Below are positions 26,973-35,403 of a stretch of DNA of 64,000 nt, in pieces; position 1 is the stretch's first letter; each line of letters starts with the position of its first letter. The DNA is from Gammaproteobacteria bacterium. Lineage in GTDB: Bacteria; Pseudomonadota; Gammaproteobacteria; Steroidobacterales; Woeseiaceae. The position numbers and the translations under genes are program-made. Location: positions 124,001-188,000 of the forward strand of contig JAOTYE010000002.1 of NCBI GenBank assembly GCA_029862045.1, in the 5' to 3' direction. The notes below the pieces were generated by a model. That model ran no database searches and was not told the origin of the DNA. It was given only the letters and a program-made list of their open reading frames with translations.

Positions 26973-27030
26973 AAAAGTACTAAAACATTAGACGAAAAGT
27001 TCAAATAGTCGGACTTTATAGAAAGTAGTT
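26973..27030. promoter_or_regulatory. Candidate operator between the XRE regulator and pspA-like operons
   Basis: Direct repeats AAAAGTACTAAA (26973-26984) and AAAAGTTCAAAT (26995-27006) start 22 bases apart, two helical turns. A further AAAGTAGTT lies at about 27022, and an inverted GGACTTTATA at 27011-27020. They sit in the divergent promoter region. Recognition by the XRE protein is an inference. Confidence 0.4.
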
Positions 27031-27090
27031 GCGAAATATTATACCAGCTTTTAGGCTCAATCCTGCACTGACCATTTGCGAGGAGTTGTC

Positions 27091-27747
27091 ATGAGCCTGA
27101 TTCGTAGAATATCCACCAGCATCACGTCATCCGTTGATCGCGCCGTAAGCAGGGTCGAAAACCACGACGCCATCATCAATGCCGCGCTGCGGGATACGCA
27201 GCAAGCGGCCGCCCGGTCTAGGGTGCGCCTCGAGCGTGTGCGCAAAGATGGGCATGCCCTCAAGACGCGCCAAGGTAACTTGCGGCTCGCGGTGTCGCGC
27301 TGGACAGAACGTGCCAGGAGTATCGGTGCCACCGATGAGTCCAAGGCATTGGAGTGCTTGCGCCGGCGTAAGGACTGCGAAGCGCAGCTACAAAGTCTGC
27401 AGCTGTCGATCGAGAAGCACGACGATCTCGAGGCGCGCATTGCCGAGCAGGTCAAGAAGATCGAAGTACGCATTGGCGAAGTTTCCCAACAGCGCAACAT
27501 GATGCGCTCGCGCCAGTCCGTCGCCGAGGCGATGCGCACGATCAACAACATTGAGGGCGTCTCCTATGGCGAGATTGAAGACACATTCGATCGCTGGGAG
27601 ATCAATCTCGGCGAAACCGAAATCCTCATGGGTGCCAGTACAACGGCCGATCCTCTGGACTCGGCGTTCCTGGCCGAGGAAGACATGGCGGAGCTACGCG
27701 CCGAACTCAGTGAGCTGTTGCAACAGGAAGAGGAGAAACCGTCATGA
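27091..27747 (+). CDS. PspA/IM30-family membrane-stress protein
   Basis: 218 residues from the ATG at 27091 (GAGGAG upstream). MSLIRRISTSITSSVDRAVS is the amphipathic start that senses stressed membrane. The rest is an almost continuous coiled coil with the PspA/Vipp1 pattern (AALRDTQQAAARSRVRLERV, RIAEQVKKIEVRI). PspA proteins bind and stabilise damaged inner membrane, forming rods or rings. The classical partners PspB, PspC and PspF are absent, and no sigma-54 site is visible. The stop overlaps the start of the next gene (ATGA at 27744). Confidence 0.85.
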   Translation: MSLIRRISTSITSSVDRAVSRVENHDAIINAALRDTQQAAARSRVRLERVRKDGHALKTRQGNLRLAVSRWTERARSIGATDESKALECLRRRKDCEAQLQSLQLSIEKHDDLEARIAEQVKKIEVRIGEVSQQRNMMRSRQSVAEAMRTINNIEGVSYGEIEDTFDRWEINLGETEILMGASTTADPLDSAFLAEEDMAELRAELSELLQQEEEKPS

Positions 27748-29144
27748 ATACCCGAGTAGCCACATTTGACGACGATCTGATCGTCGACAACGGGCCAGCA
27801 TTCGAACGTTCCGGCTCGACGTTCAGCGTTGAGCGCATCATGCAGTCAGTACGGAACTTCGCCACCCTATCGGAGGCGCTGCGCATAACCGGTGCCGCGG
27901 TAATACTGGCGTCGATGTCCGTGTTTTTGCTGCAGGGGTGGAGCGAAGGTAATGACATTAGCCGCTACCTCCTGCTGTTAACGCAGACCGGTTTGCTCGC
28001 CGCCGCCGGATTCGCGATGAGCCACGGCTTGAAGGAAGCCAAAGGCGCACGCATATTCTTCGGCCTCGCGCTCGTGTCCATTCCTGCAAACTTTACGATT
28101 CTCGGGGCATTGCTGTACTCGGTGTTTCAATGGGACGGCGGACTGATTACCTATCCGGGATACGCGACGTGGCAGATCGAAAATATCGCCAGCACCGGAG
28201 CCACGCTTGGTGGCGCAATGTTTGTGCTGCTGCCGGTCACGTTGTTCTGCTTCGCCATCATGGCGCGGCACTCGGCCAAGTCGCTGTCTTTGCATTTTCT
28301 CGTGCTGAACGCGCTGTTGCTGTTACCGATTCGCAATTCGCTGGCTGCCGGTACCGTTGCGCTGCTCGGCGTAACTTACGCGTTGTACGTCGTCAGCAAT
28401 CTGGCGGGGAAAGATCGTTCGCTGAAAACGGGGGAGGGCAAGTTCGCGCTGGCGACGTTGTTTATTCCGATCGGCATCATCCTGTTCCGCAGCATGTATT
28501 TCTACCAGGTTGATAGCCTGATGGTCGCAATGGTCTCGTTGGTCTTCTTCTTGTCAGCCCGTCAAGTGACACTGTTCCCGGATCGCAGCGCGCGTTTGGC
28601 GGTGTTCCTCGAAGTGTTATCGCTGCCGTTTGCCATGACCGTAGCGCTGTCGTTGACCGACGCATTCGCCCCGGCCCTGGCAAAAGGCCTGGCGGCACCG
28701 TTGTTCGCTGCCGTTTACACGGTGTTAGCGCTGGACATCCTGCGGCGTACCGGAAGCCGTCATCTGGGTAGGGTAATTGGCGTTTCCATCAGCGCATCTG
28801 TCGCGCTGAGTTTCACACTTAGCGTAGTCAATGCGCCGAGCGCAATGACAGCACTCTTCAGCATGATGGCCGGCGTAATGCTTTTGCTTTGGGGGGTCTC
28901 CGGCAGGAAGCCGGTCGCCATGTTCAGCGGAATCGTAACGATGCTCGCGGGTGTGGTCTTTGGCTTCGACGAAATTGTGCAATTGATCGTGACCAGCAGC
29001 TGGATCGACCTCGCGATATTTGGCGCCAGCGCCATTGCACTGGGCTCGCTCGTGGACCGGCACGGTGTCGTCATCAAGCTGCGCCTGGACAAGTGGTTCA
29101 ACGCTGTCAGTGACCAGAAGGAGGCTCGTGCTCTGGAAAGTTAG
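27744..29144 (+). CDS. Polytopic inner-membrane protein coupled to the PspA-like protein
   Basis: 466 residues. A soluble N-terminal tail of about 45 residues (FDDDLIVDNGPAFERSGSTF) is followed by about 12 hydrophobic segments up to residue 440 and a short basic tail. No transporter family is recognised. The ATGA overlap makes its translation depend on the pspA-like gene, so the two products probably work together, this protein perhaps docking PspA at the membrane or monitoring it. A strong terminator follows 28 bases after the stop. Confidence 0.85.
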   Translation: MNTRVATFDDDLIVDNGPAFERSGSTFSVERIMQSVRNFATLSEALRITGAAVILASMSVFLLQGWSEGNDISRYLLLLTQTGLLAAAGFAMSHGLKEAKGARIFFGLALVSIPANFTILGALLYSVFQWDGGLITYPGYATWQIENIASTGATLGGAMFVLLPVTLFCFAIMARHSAKSLSLHFLVLNALLLLPIRNSLAAGTVALLGVTYALYVVSNLAGKDRSLKTGEGKFALATLFIPIGIILFRSMYFYQVDSLMVAMVSLVFFLSARQVTLFPDRSARLAVFLEVLSLPFAMTVALSLTDAFAPALAKGLAAPLFAAVYTVLALDILRRTGSRHLGRVIGVSISASVALSFTLSVVNAPSAMTALFSMMAGVMLLLWGVSGRKPVAMFSGIVTMLAGVVFGFDEIVQLIVTSSWIDLAIFGASAIALGSLVDRHGVVIKLRLDKWFNAVSDQKEARALES

Positions 29145-29171
29145 CAACTCAGGAAGGTAAGTGCAGCGCAG

Positions 29172-29201
29172 CCGCCGCGGTCAACCGGCCGCGGCGGTTT
29201 T
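29172..29201 (+). terminator. Rho-independent terminator of the pspA-like operon
   Basis: Stem CCGCCGCGG (29172-29180) pairs with CCGCGGCGG (29189-29197) around an 8-base loop, followed by TTTT. Confidence 0.8.
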
Positions 29202-30969
29202 ATGTTTCCTCATCTTGAGGAACCGGCAATTCGGCTCCGCTAAGACTGGTAGCGATGTACTCAGCGCTCTCCTTGACCATCCACGCGGCCAAATTAGAAA
29301 GCGCAATGACGCGTTCCCGGTTCAGGTCAATCAGAAAAATGCCCTGTTCTGCAAACGTAAGGTAGTGCGGGAAGTTATCAAACGAACCTTCGCCATCATG
29401 CAGTTGGCGGACGAGGTCACCGGCTTCTCGGTCGAGCCTTTCAATCCAGCGGTTCGCCCGATCGAGGTACACCCAACAGATCGATGCACGGTAAGGCTCG
29501 ATTCGGTGCCTGTCGTTTTCGATGACGTCATAGGCCTGGCAATACACAAGCGGCTCACCAGCTTCCTGACGCGCCGCGAGTCCCTCACAGATCTTTGCCA
29601 GCCCCGTGTCGTCGTCCACGAACACAACGTTGTGTATCAACACGCCACTCTTGCGGAAATAGCTGATGACATCATCGGTGATGTGTTCTTCAGTAACGTC
29701 GCCACAGCCGGAGGACGGCTTCCGAAATGCATCTTCCGAATTGATAAAAACAATAACGTTCTCGGTTTTTCGGGCGAGCAATGGCGTCAGTGCCAGGTTG
29801 TCCATGTCGGCGCCATCGCCATGCTGATACTCGTCTGCTTTGCGGCGCACGCTTGCGGCCGATTGATTGATGTCCTCCCTGTCCACAGACCAATGACGAA
29901 ATTCAGGAAACAGGATGTTTGGAACTAGATTGCGAGAGAGGGTGGCAAGCGGAGCAGCACTGGTAGCGCCAATAACATCGGAGAGCGTAAATCGGTATCG
30001 GTCACCAACCGGTTTGTCGCCCCGGGACAATAAACCGGTCAGGCGCACCGGCCATCGGCCGTCGACCGCATCGTCCTGCGGTTCATAGCTGTCATAGCCA
30101 AAGGATTCCACGTAGCCGCCGCCGACAACCACCGTTTCATCGTCCTTTTCGAATTCGAAGCGCCCGCGGATGCCCGTGTACAGAGGCGTCATCTCGATCG
30201 GAAAGTATTCCTCGGGGTCCTGGGACAATTGCTGACCAATCATCACGCCGGTCACGACCAAATAGGGCCGGTCGTTCCGTTCCACAATTTGAAAATCGTC
30301 ACTACTGAGCGAGGGATTGTCCGCAAGCGTTTGCTCAAGAGCGCCCGGGTGGAACGTGAAAAATTTCTCGTTGTCGTGCAAGCCGAACGGCTGCAGAAAA
30401 ATTGACGCGACGATGTCGGAATACGCTTCATCGCCTCGCCCGATTTCGAGGAGCTCGCCGATCGTACTCGCATTGTGAATCGCTGTTCCAAATGCCAGGG
30501 GGTCGACCGTCGTCGGGCGCAGATTGTCGTCGTCAAGGTCCTCCGGCGGGATGTAGTCGCCAAGGAATCGTTGCTCGTCGATCGCCAACGGCAAATACGT
30601 GTGTGGCACGGTTATCCAACTGCCACCCGAGTTGGAACTGATATAACGAGCGCGGCGGAGCCAGCCAAGTTCATGCAGAGCGCGCAGCTCCCCAAGCGAC
30701 GCAGAGGCCGAACGGGTGCCGCCACCGGAAAAAGCGATGCCGAAGGATGCCCGATCTCGTAGCCAGGGCACCGCGAGCTCATCATCCGCCAGTTCCGGCA
30801 TGCCGCTATACGAATCAGTCACCCATGTACGAACAGCGACGGTCTCGACATCGACTAGCGCAACGTACACGAGGCTGACCAGAACGAGAATGGCAGCCAA
30901 AAAAACGGTGCGTTTGGTAATCCGTGTCACAGATCGGTCCTTTCCGGTGTGCCAGGAGAAGAATACCAA
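29200..30969 (-). CDS. cPLA2/patatin-like phospholipase, membrane-anchored
   Basis: 589 residues. One N-terminal hydrophobic segment (21-38). The catalytic domain begins with the oxyanion loop FSGGGTRSASASLGELRAL (Gly82-84, Arg86), then the nucleophile elbow SNSGGSW (Ser114), and the Asp in a HGDGADMDNLALTPLL segment near residue 405. This layout is that of the cytosolic phospholipase A2/lysophospholipase group rather than short patatins. It should deacylate phospholipids at the outer face of the inner membrane. Ends convergently, against the pspA-like operon terminator. Confidence 0.85.
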   Translation of the reverse strand: MVFFSWHTGKDRSVTRITKRTVFLAAILVLVSLVYVALVDVETVAVRTWVTDSYSGMPELADDELAVPWLRDRASFGIAFSGGGTRSASASLGELRALHELGWLRRARYISSNSGGSWITVPHTYLPLAIDEQRFLGDYIPPEDLDDDNLRPTTVDPLAFGTAIHNASTIGELLEIGRGDEAYSDIVASIFLQPFGLHDNEKFFTFHPGALEQTLADNPSLSSDDFQIVERNDRPYLVVTGVMIGQQLSQDPEEYFPIEMTPLYTGIRGRFEFEKDDETVVVGGGYVESFGYDSYEPQDDAVDGRWPVRLTGLLSRGDKPVGDRYRFTLSDVIGATSAAPLATLSRNLVPNILFPEFRHWSVDREDINQSAASVRRKADEYQHGDGADMDNLALTPLLARKTENVIVFINSEDAFRKPSSGCGDVTEEHITDDVISYFRKSGVLIHNVVFVDDDTGLAKICEGLAARQEAGEPLVYCQAYDVIENDRHRIEPYRASICWVYLDRANRWIERLDREAGDLVRQLHDGEGSFDNFPHYLTFAEQGIFLIDLNRERVIALSNLAAWMVKESAEYIATSLSGAELPVPQDEET

Positions 30970-31064
30970 AAGGCTGTTAGGTCGATCGATACGGCAAAGC
31001 AGTATTATTGCTGCAGTACGAGGAAGTTGCGATATCTTAACGGCTGCGCTTCGGTATTAAGGCA

Positions 31065-31790
31065 ATGGTGGCAATGGTGCGTTTGACGTTCAAAGCAGCT
31101 GAAATCAGAGCCTTGCCTCTGTGGGGCGCAGTCTTGCCGCTGCTTACGATCAATGTTTGCTACCTCGTCGCCATCGGTCTGGAGCATTTGCCTGCGTGTG
31201 TTCCGTATCTGTCGGGCTGCACGAGCGTCAGCTCCACGGGCCGTCTCGCACCCGAGAGCCTGATATCCAAGGCGGGCATGCTGCCTGGGGCCGTGATCGC
31301 GGCACTTTTCTGGTGGCATTGTGCAACGTTCCTGGAGATCGGCCGGCAATCCCGCTTCCGGCGCATGACAATTCGAGTTCTCGGCGTCACGGCGGCGTTG
31401 TCACTCGCGCTGTACTCGTTAAACCTGGGTCTTCGCGGTGACGAGTTCCGGCTCTTGCGGCGTATTGGTATCGATGGCTTCGCGTTGAGCAACTTTGTTG
31501 CCCAGATAATGTTTGTTGTGACGTATCGGCACATGCGCAGTGATGCTACGCAGACGCTCTGGCGATGGCTTATCGCACTGTGCGTGGCAATGCCCGCATT
31601 CGCTATTGCCTTGAACCTGGCGGAGCAGGCCGGTGTCGACAGACATACTGCCAACAATGTTGCTGCCTGGAATGCGTTTGTCGTGAATTGCGCCTTTTAC
31701 GCCGTCATCTATCGGCTATGGCAGCATCACGACTTTCCCGGTCAATCGGACAACACGTCCTTCGGTCGCGCCGCATCGCCGCGCGTGTAG
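31065..31790 (+). CDS. Frag1/DRAM-like six-helix membrane protein
   Basis: 241 residues with six predicted membrane helices. The loop after helix 1 (CVPYLSGCTSVSSTGRLAPE) is the pattern of the Frag1/DRAM/Sfk1 family, whose eukaryotic members act in lipid remodelling and plasma-membrane lipid asymmetry. The bacterial role is unknown. ATGs at 31065 and 31074 both fit. Divergent from the phospholipase gene and overlapping the convergent DUF6351 gene by 49 bases at its 3' end. Confidence 0.8.
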   Translation: MVAMVRLTFKAAEIRALPLWGAVLPLLTINVCYLVAIGLEHLPACVPYLSGCTSVSSTGRLAPESLISKAGMLPGAVIAALFWWHCATFLEIGRQSRFRRMTIRVLGVTAALSLALYSLNLGLRGDEFRLLRRIGIDGFALSNFVAQIMFVVTYRHMRSDATQTLWRWLIALCVAMPAFAIALNLAEQAGVDRHTANNVAAWNAFVVNCAFYAVIYRLWQHHDFPGQSDNTSFGRAASPRV

Positions 31791-33973
31791 TCACACACCC
31801 CGTCGGGAAATATGCGAAATAGCTCTTCGCGATGGGCAGAAACGTCGATGGGTGCGTATACGTTGTTTGCCATTGCTTCGTCGACCGACTGCAGATGGCA
31901 TTTGAAAATGTCGCCGGCATAGTCGGCGCCCGCGACAATACGCGGATCGCTGAAGATCGGGTACTTGTCCATGCACTCGCCGTTGCGTTTGCCATTCCAG
32001 GCGCCATCCCAGACATTGTCGCCGCTCGCAATGATCTGACCGGTCTTGCTGAAGCAGCTATCTATCGCTGCGGCGGGCTTTGCGTCGACGACGCTCTGCT
32101 GCGGCTTCGGGTGCATGTTGTCCAGCCAGCGATCCAACACATCAATCGCCTCGGGTATTGGCACATGAGGTTTTTTCGTCACCCAGATGACCTGTGTGTC
32201 GGCATGCCCTTGCTTGCGCAACATTCTCAGGCGGGCGGAAAACGATTCCAGAGTGTGGTGCATGTCCAGCTCGGGTTCGAGGTAATGACGGAGATCGATG
32301 ACGGGCATCGTCAGGTCCCCCAAAAATACCTGCCCGGACCGGTATGCGGCGGCCATCGCCTCGACATCACCCTCACTGCGACGAGCGGGACGGTCGCTCG
32401 ATTCCTTCGCATACATGTTGTGATGGCTCCACACCGAGAGATCCGCCAGGCTGGAATGACCCCCGCTAAACCCCCAATAGCGTTCCGGCAACATGTCGGC
32501 GGCCGGTTTCCAGCCGCCGATGGTGTCGTTCAGGTGCAGAAACTCCGCGACCGTAATTTGTTGTCGTTTGAGTGCCTGCAATCCGTATTGCACACCAACA
32601 TTGTCGTACGTGCGACGGCCGAGGCCATTTTCATCCGTACCGTACACTCGCTTCAGATTGTCCCAGTAGGTCCACGGCACTTGTCGCACAAGCTCAGGGG
32701 TGAAAAGTGATGCGAAGTACGTGTAGCGGGGGTTCGTTATCTGCGGTATCAGATTGCGCCAGCTGCGCGTGCATTCCGTATGACCTTGTGACCATAACGG
32801 CAATCGCCCCAGGCGTAACGATTGCAAAGCACGCATGCGCTCATAGCCGTTGGGCAGATCATCGCGGGCATTGAAACCCTCGATCCAGGCCCGCTGCGCC
32901 CACGTTTGCCACTTCTCGTTATCGACATCGACAACATCAAAATAGTACTCGAGTAATTCGCAGTCCATTATCTTGGTTGCCTGGGTGACCATGTCCGGGT
33001 ACGAGTACAGCGCGATACCGCCGTCCAGCAGCCCGGGATTATTCTGGGCGATCAGGTATTGTTGTATCGCTCCGCCCGAACCGCCGATGCCAATCGTGTG
33101 GCGCGGTGCCGCATAACGGGCTGAGAATTGACGTTTGAGCCGGGCAACAGTGTCTTCGGCGAGTTCAATGTCGTAACCATTGGACGTTTGATTGGCGGTC
33201 GAGTACGCGATTGCGTAGCCTTGTTGCAGCTCCAATTGGCGCCGGATTGGAATGTACTCCGGTGAAATGCGACCCTGCCGCCGACCGATGCCGACGCCGC
33301 CGCGAAACTGGTAGATAAGTTTGCGATTCCAGTATTTGAGGTCCGGCACTTCCGGCGTGTCATTCGGACCTCGCAACAGCCCGATGACGTAGATGTGCCG
33401 ATTTATTGTGCCGATCTCGAGCCGGACCACGAACGGTACCGTCTCGCCATCAATCGTCAGCTCGTCCACATCGTCCGATCCGCCCAGGAGCGGCACAAAC
33501 AGCTCAGACCCGCGAATACGGTAGTAGTAGTACACCTTTGTATTCAGGCTGCAGTCTTTGCTGTAGCCGACGATCTGCTCAGTCTTCTCGCCAGCCTCGT
33601 TGACGGCATAGACGGCCGTGCCGGCGCCGTCTTGATTGTCGACAAGCGGCTGGCCCAAGCCCGACAGCTCGCTGCGACACGCGTACGGATATTGCAGGTT
33701 ATCCGTGTAGGTTGGTGCTACCGGTCCCATGCCACCGATCGGAATGGGATAGGAGTACGGGTCTCTAGGTCGGCCGGTTTTCGACGGGTGCGAACCGGTG
33801 TAGGGGCTGGCTATGGCCAGCGGGTCGAATCCCGGGGGCAAACCAACGACCTGGGCCTGCCCGGCGTAGCGATCGACCATCAGGTTCCAGGTCATTTGAT
33901 AGGCGACAAGGGACGCGACCACGAGCAGTGCCAGAAATGACATTGCGAACATTTTGGGCCGCGTCCAGGTCAT
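31742..33973 (-). CDS. DUF6351 exported alpha/beta-hydrolase-like protein
   Basis: 743 residues from MTWTRPKMFAMSF (ATG at 33973); a longer frame to 34033 is possible. The N-terminal hydrophobic segment (about 8-30) is a signal or anchor. The body matches DUF6351 (a large secreted family seen in marine and soil bacteria). The GIGGSGGAIQQYLIAQ segment gives the G-x-S-x-G nucleophile elbow; a conserved His lies in the C-terminal half. Such proteins are probably esterases or amidases of large substrates. Unusually long intact gene, single. Confidence 0.83.
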   Translation of the reverse strand: MTWTRPKMFAMSFLALLVVASLVAYQMTWNLMVDRYAGQAQVVGLPPGFDPLAIASPYTGSHPSKTGRPRDPYSYPIPIGGMGPVAPTYTDNLQYPYACRSELSGLGQPLVDNQDGAGTAVYAVNEAGEKTEQIVGYSKDCSLNTKVYYYYRIRGSELFVPLLGGSDDVDELTIDGETVPFVVRLEIGTINRHIYVIGLLRGPNDTPEVPDLKYWNRKLIYQFRGGVGIGRRQGRISPEYIPIRRQLELQQGYAIAYSTANQTSNGYDIELAEDTVARLKRQFSARYAAPRHTIGIGGSGGAIQQYLIAQNNPGLLDGGIALYSYPDMVTQATKIMDCELLEYYFDVVDVDNEKWQTWAQRAWIEGFNARDDLPNGYERMRALQSLRLGRLPLWSQGHTECTRSWRNLIPQITNPRYTYFASLFTPELVRQVPWTYWDNLKRVYGTDENGLGRRTYDNVGVQYGLQALKRQQITVAEFLHLNDTIGGWKPAADMLPERYWGFSGGHSSLADLSVWSHHNMYAKESSDRPARRSEGDVEAMAAAYRSGQVFLGDLTMPVIDLRHYLEPELDMHHTLESFSARLRMLRKQGHADTQVIWVTKKPHVPIPEAIDVLDRWLDNMHPKPQQSVVDAKPAAAIDSCFSKTGQIIASGDNVWDGAWNGKRNGECMDKYPIFSDPRIVAGADYAGDIFKCHLQSVDEAMANNVYAPIDVSAHREELFRIFPDGVCDYTRGDAARPKDVLSD

Positions 33974-34049
33974 GGCGAGACTATACCTCGCTACTGCCTG
34001 GTCGACACCGCGGGATGCCAGGGATTGCGCCATTTTTTACGTCGGAATC

Positions 34050-34099
34050 TACGTAGTTCGATCCCGCAACTACAGGCCTATAGTTATTGGATGTCTTAG
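34050..34099 (+). promoter_or_regulatory. Conserved promoter/operator of DUF6455 gene, copy 1
   Basis: TACGTAGTTCGAT (34050-34062), nine variable bases, ACAGGCCTATAGTTA (34072-34086), one variable base, TGGATGTCT. The same array with identical spacing precedes the other DUF6455 gene at 49268. TATAGT (34079-34084) would serve as -10. The palindromic TACGTA lies at or just upstream of the -35 position, fitting an activator site. See findings. Confidence 0.65.
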
Positions 34100-34127
34100 C
34101 CCTTGGAGAGCTCCCGAGGAGGCGTTC

Positions 34128-34454
34128 ATGGACATCTCATCAACCCAGGCAATTATTGCCATCATCCTGGCCACTGTGGCCCTTGCCCTGTTTGTTGGCT
34201 ACCGGACCTACCTGGCTTTTAACTCGGAACGCCGCATGCTGACCATGCTCGGGTCTCTCGGGCTCGATGCAGACATCGCTTCGAGCCCGGACTTTAAAGG
34301 CGTTATCGGAGAGGTACGGCAACGTTGCCGAAGCTGTACGGCCGAGGACGTGTGCGAGCGCTGGCTAAGAGGCGACGAGGAGGGCGACAACGCCTTTTGC
34401 CCCAATGCACGAGTATTCGAGGCACTCAAAGAGTATCGCACCGCTGCCGAGTAG
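34128..34454 (+). CDS. DUF6455 small membrane protein, copy 1
   Basis: 108 residues. One membrane helix (8-26), then a short cytoplasmic domain with GVIGEVRQRCRSCTAEDVCE, RWLRGDEEGDN and FCPNARVFEAL, the DUF6455 pattern with four conserved cysteines (C-x2-C, C, C) able to bind metal. Function unknown. The start ATG at 34128 has GAGGAGG upstream. A paralogue at 49347-49673 has the same length and layout and the same upstream motif, so both are probably in one regulon. Confidence 0.88.
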   Translation: MDISSTQAIIAIILATVALALFVGYRTYLAFNSERRMLTMLGSLGLDADIASSPDFKGVIGEVRQRCRSCTAEDVCERWLRGDEEGDNAFCPNARVFEALKEYRTAAE

Positions 34455-34518
34455 ACTCGACACGTTCTAGCTAATCAAACCTGACACCCATGTTGCGCAG
34501 TGTTTTGACTTAGCGCCC

Positions 34519-35253
34519 CTATTCCCCCTCGGTCAGCACGATGAGTGTGTCCCGCCGGACGCCATCTTCGGCGGCTGCCGCCATGCCTTCTTCTGATGCC
34601 AACATCGTGTTCAGCGCATCCATGTCGCTAACGGCGACTACCAGCCCGGTCAGGTTGGGATTGTCGGCGCTCACGAACGTATGCACATGGGCCGCGCCAT
34701 TATTCTTGAACAACTGGTGCCGGCTGTCGTCACCGCGCCACGCGGCCAGCCAGTGCTCGGCATCATCGACCTCATGCGTAATCACGAGGTGCGTCATGGG
34801 CATTTTTGCTGCTGCGGGTGCAGGCCTGTCGCTGTTCCAGATGTCGTTGGCCATTAGCCATTCGCCGTCAGCGCCGCGACGCCAGGTTTCGATATATTTG
34901 CCCTCATCCGCGACGTCGTCACCGGCCATCAATACATAGGTGCCCACGACGTAGGCGACATCGCCCCCGGACATGGATTCGATGCTATTGAGTTTGATAC
35001 TCAGGCCGGCCTCAATCATGCCCCCGAAAGCCGCGCGAATACCGTCTTTGCCGATCGTTGCCTCGAGGTTGGGCGGCAGCAGTCTTGCATCGTCCCGGTA
35101 CAGTGCCGCAATCGCCTCGACATCCCTGGCGTTCATGGCCGCTTGCCATTCGCTCTCGCGCGGGGTGAAGGCCGAGCCGCTCCCGGAATCGGACGCCTGG
35201 CCACAGGCCGAAACGATCAAAACCAGCGGGAGTATTGTGATTAGTCTTTTCAT
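34519..35253 (-). CDS. NTF2-like (SnoaL/DUF4440) lipoprotein
   Basis: 244 residues from the ATG at 35253 (GAGGA upstream). Lipobox LIVSAC. Residues about 28-150 form a DUF4440/SnoaL NTF2-like domain (EWQAAMNARDVEAIAALYRD, GEWLMANDIWNSDRP). The C-terminal part (PMTHLVITHEVDDAEHW onward) is like a dimeric alpha/beta-barrel monooxygenase-type domain. It may bind a small hydrophobic ligand in the periplasm; no catalytic set is clear. Confidence 0.82.
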   Translation of the reverse strand: MKRLITILPLVLIVSACGQASDSGSGSAFTPRESEWQAAMNARDVEAIAALYRDDARLLPPNLEATIGKDGIRAAFGGMIEAGLSIKLNSIESMSGGDVAYVVGTYVLMAGDDVADEGKYIETWRRGADGEWLMANDIWNSDRPAPAAAKMPMTHLVITHEVDDAEHWLAAWRGDDSRHQLFKNNGAAHVHTFVSADNPNLTGLVVAVSDMDALNTMLASEEGMAAAAEDGVRRDTLIVLTEGE

Positions 35254-35346
35254 AGCTGAGTCCTCTTCAGGAAGTTTTGCGAGTAGCCTGTATAACTTGT
35301 TGTTCATACTAGTTAAACAGTCTGGCTTTTTGGTGTAGATGGAAAT

Positions 35347-35363
35347 CCCGCCGAGGCGGGTTT
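35347..35363. terminator. Short terminator-like hairpin
   Basis: CCCGCC and GGCGGG around a two-base gap, followed by TTT on the plus strand and ATTTCC on the minus strand. It lies between two minus-strand genes and may end transcription of the pectin-acetylesterase-like gene. Confidence 0.45.
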
Positions 35364-35403
35364 CTTATCGCTCATCGCGGCGATGGCGCCAACAAAACAA
35401 CTG

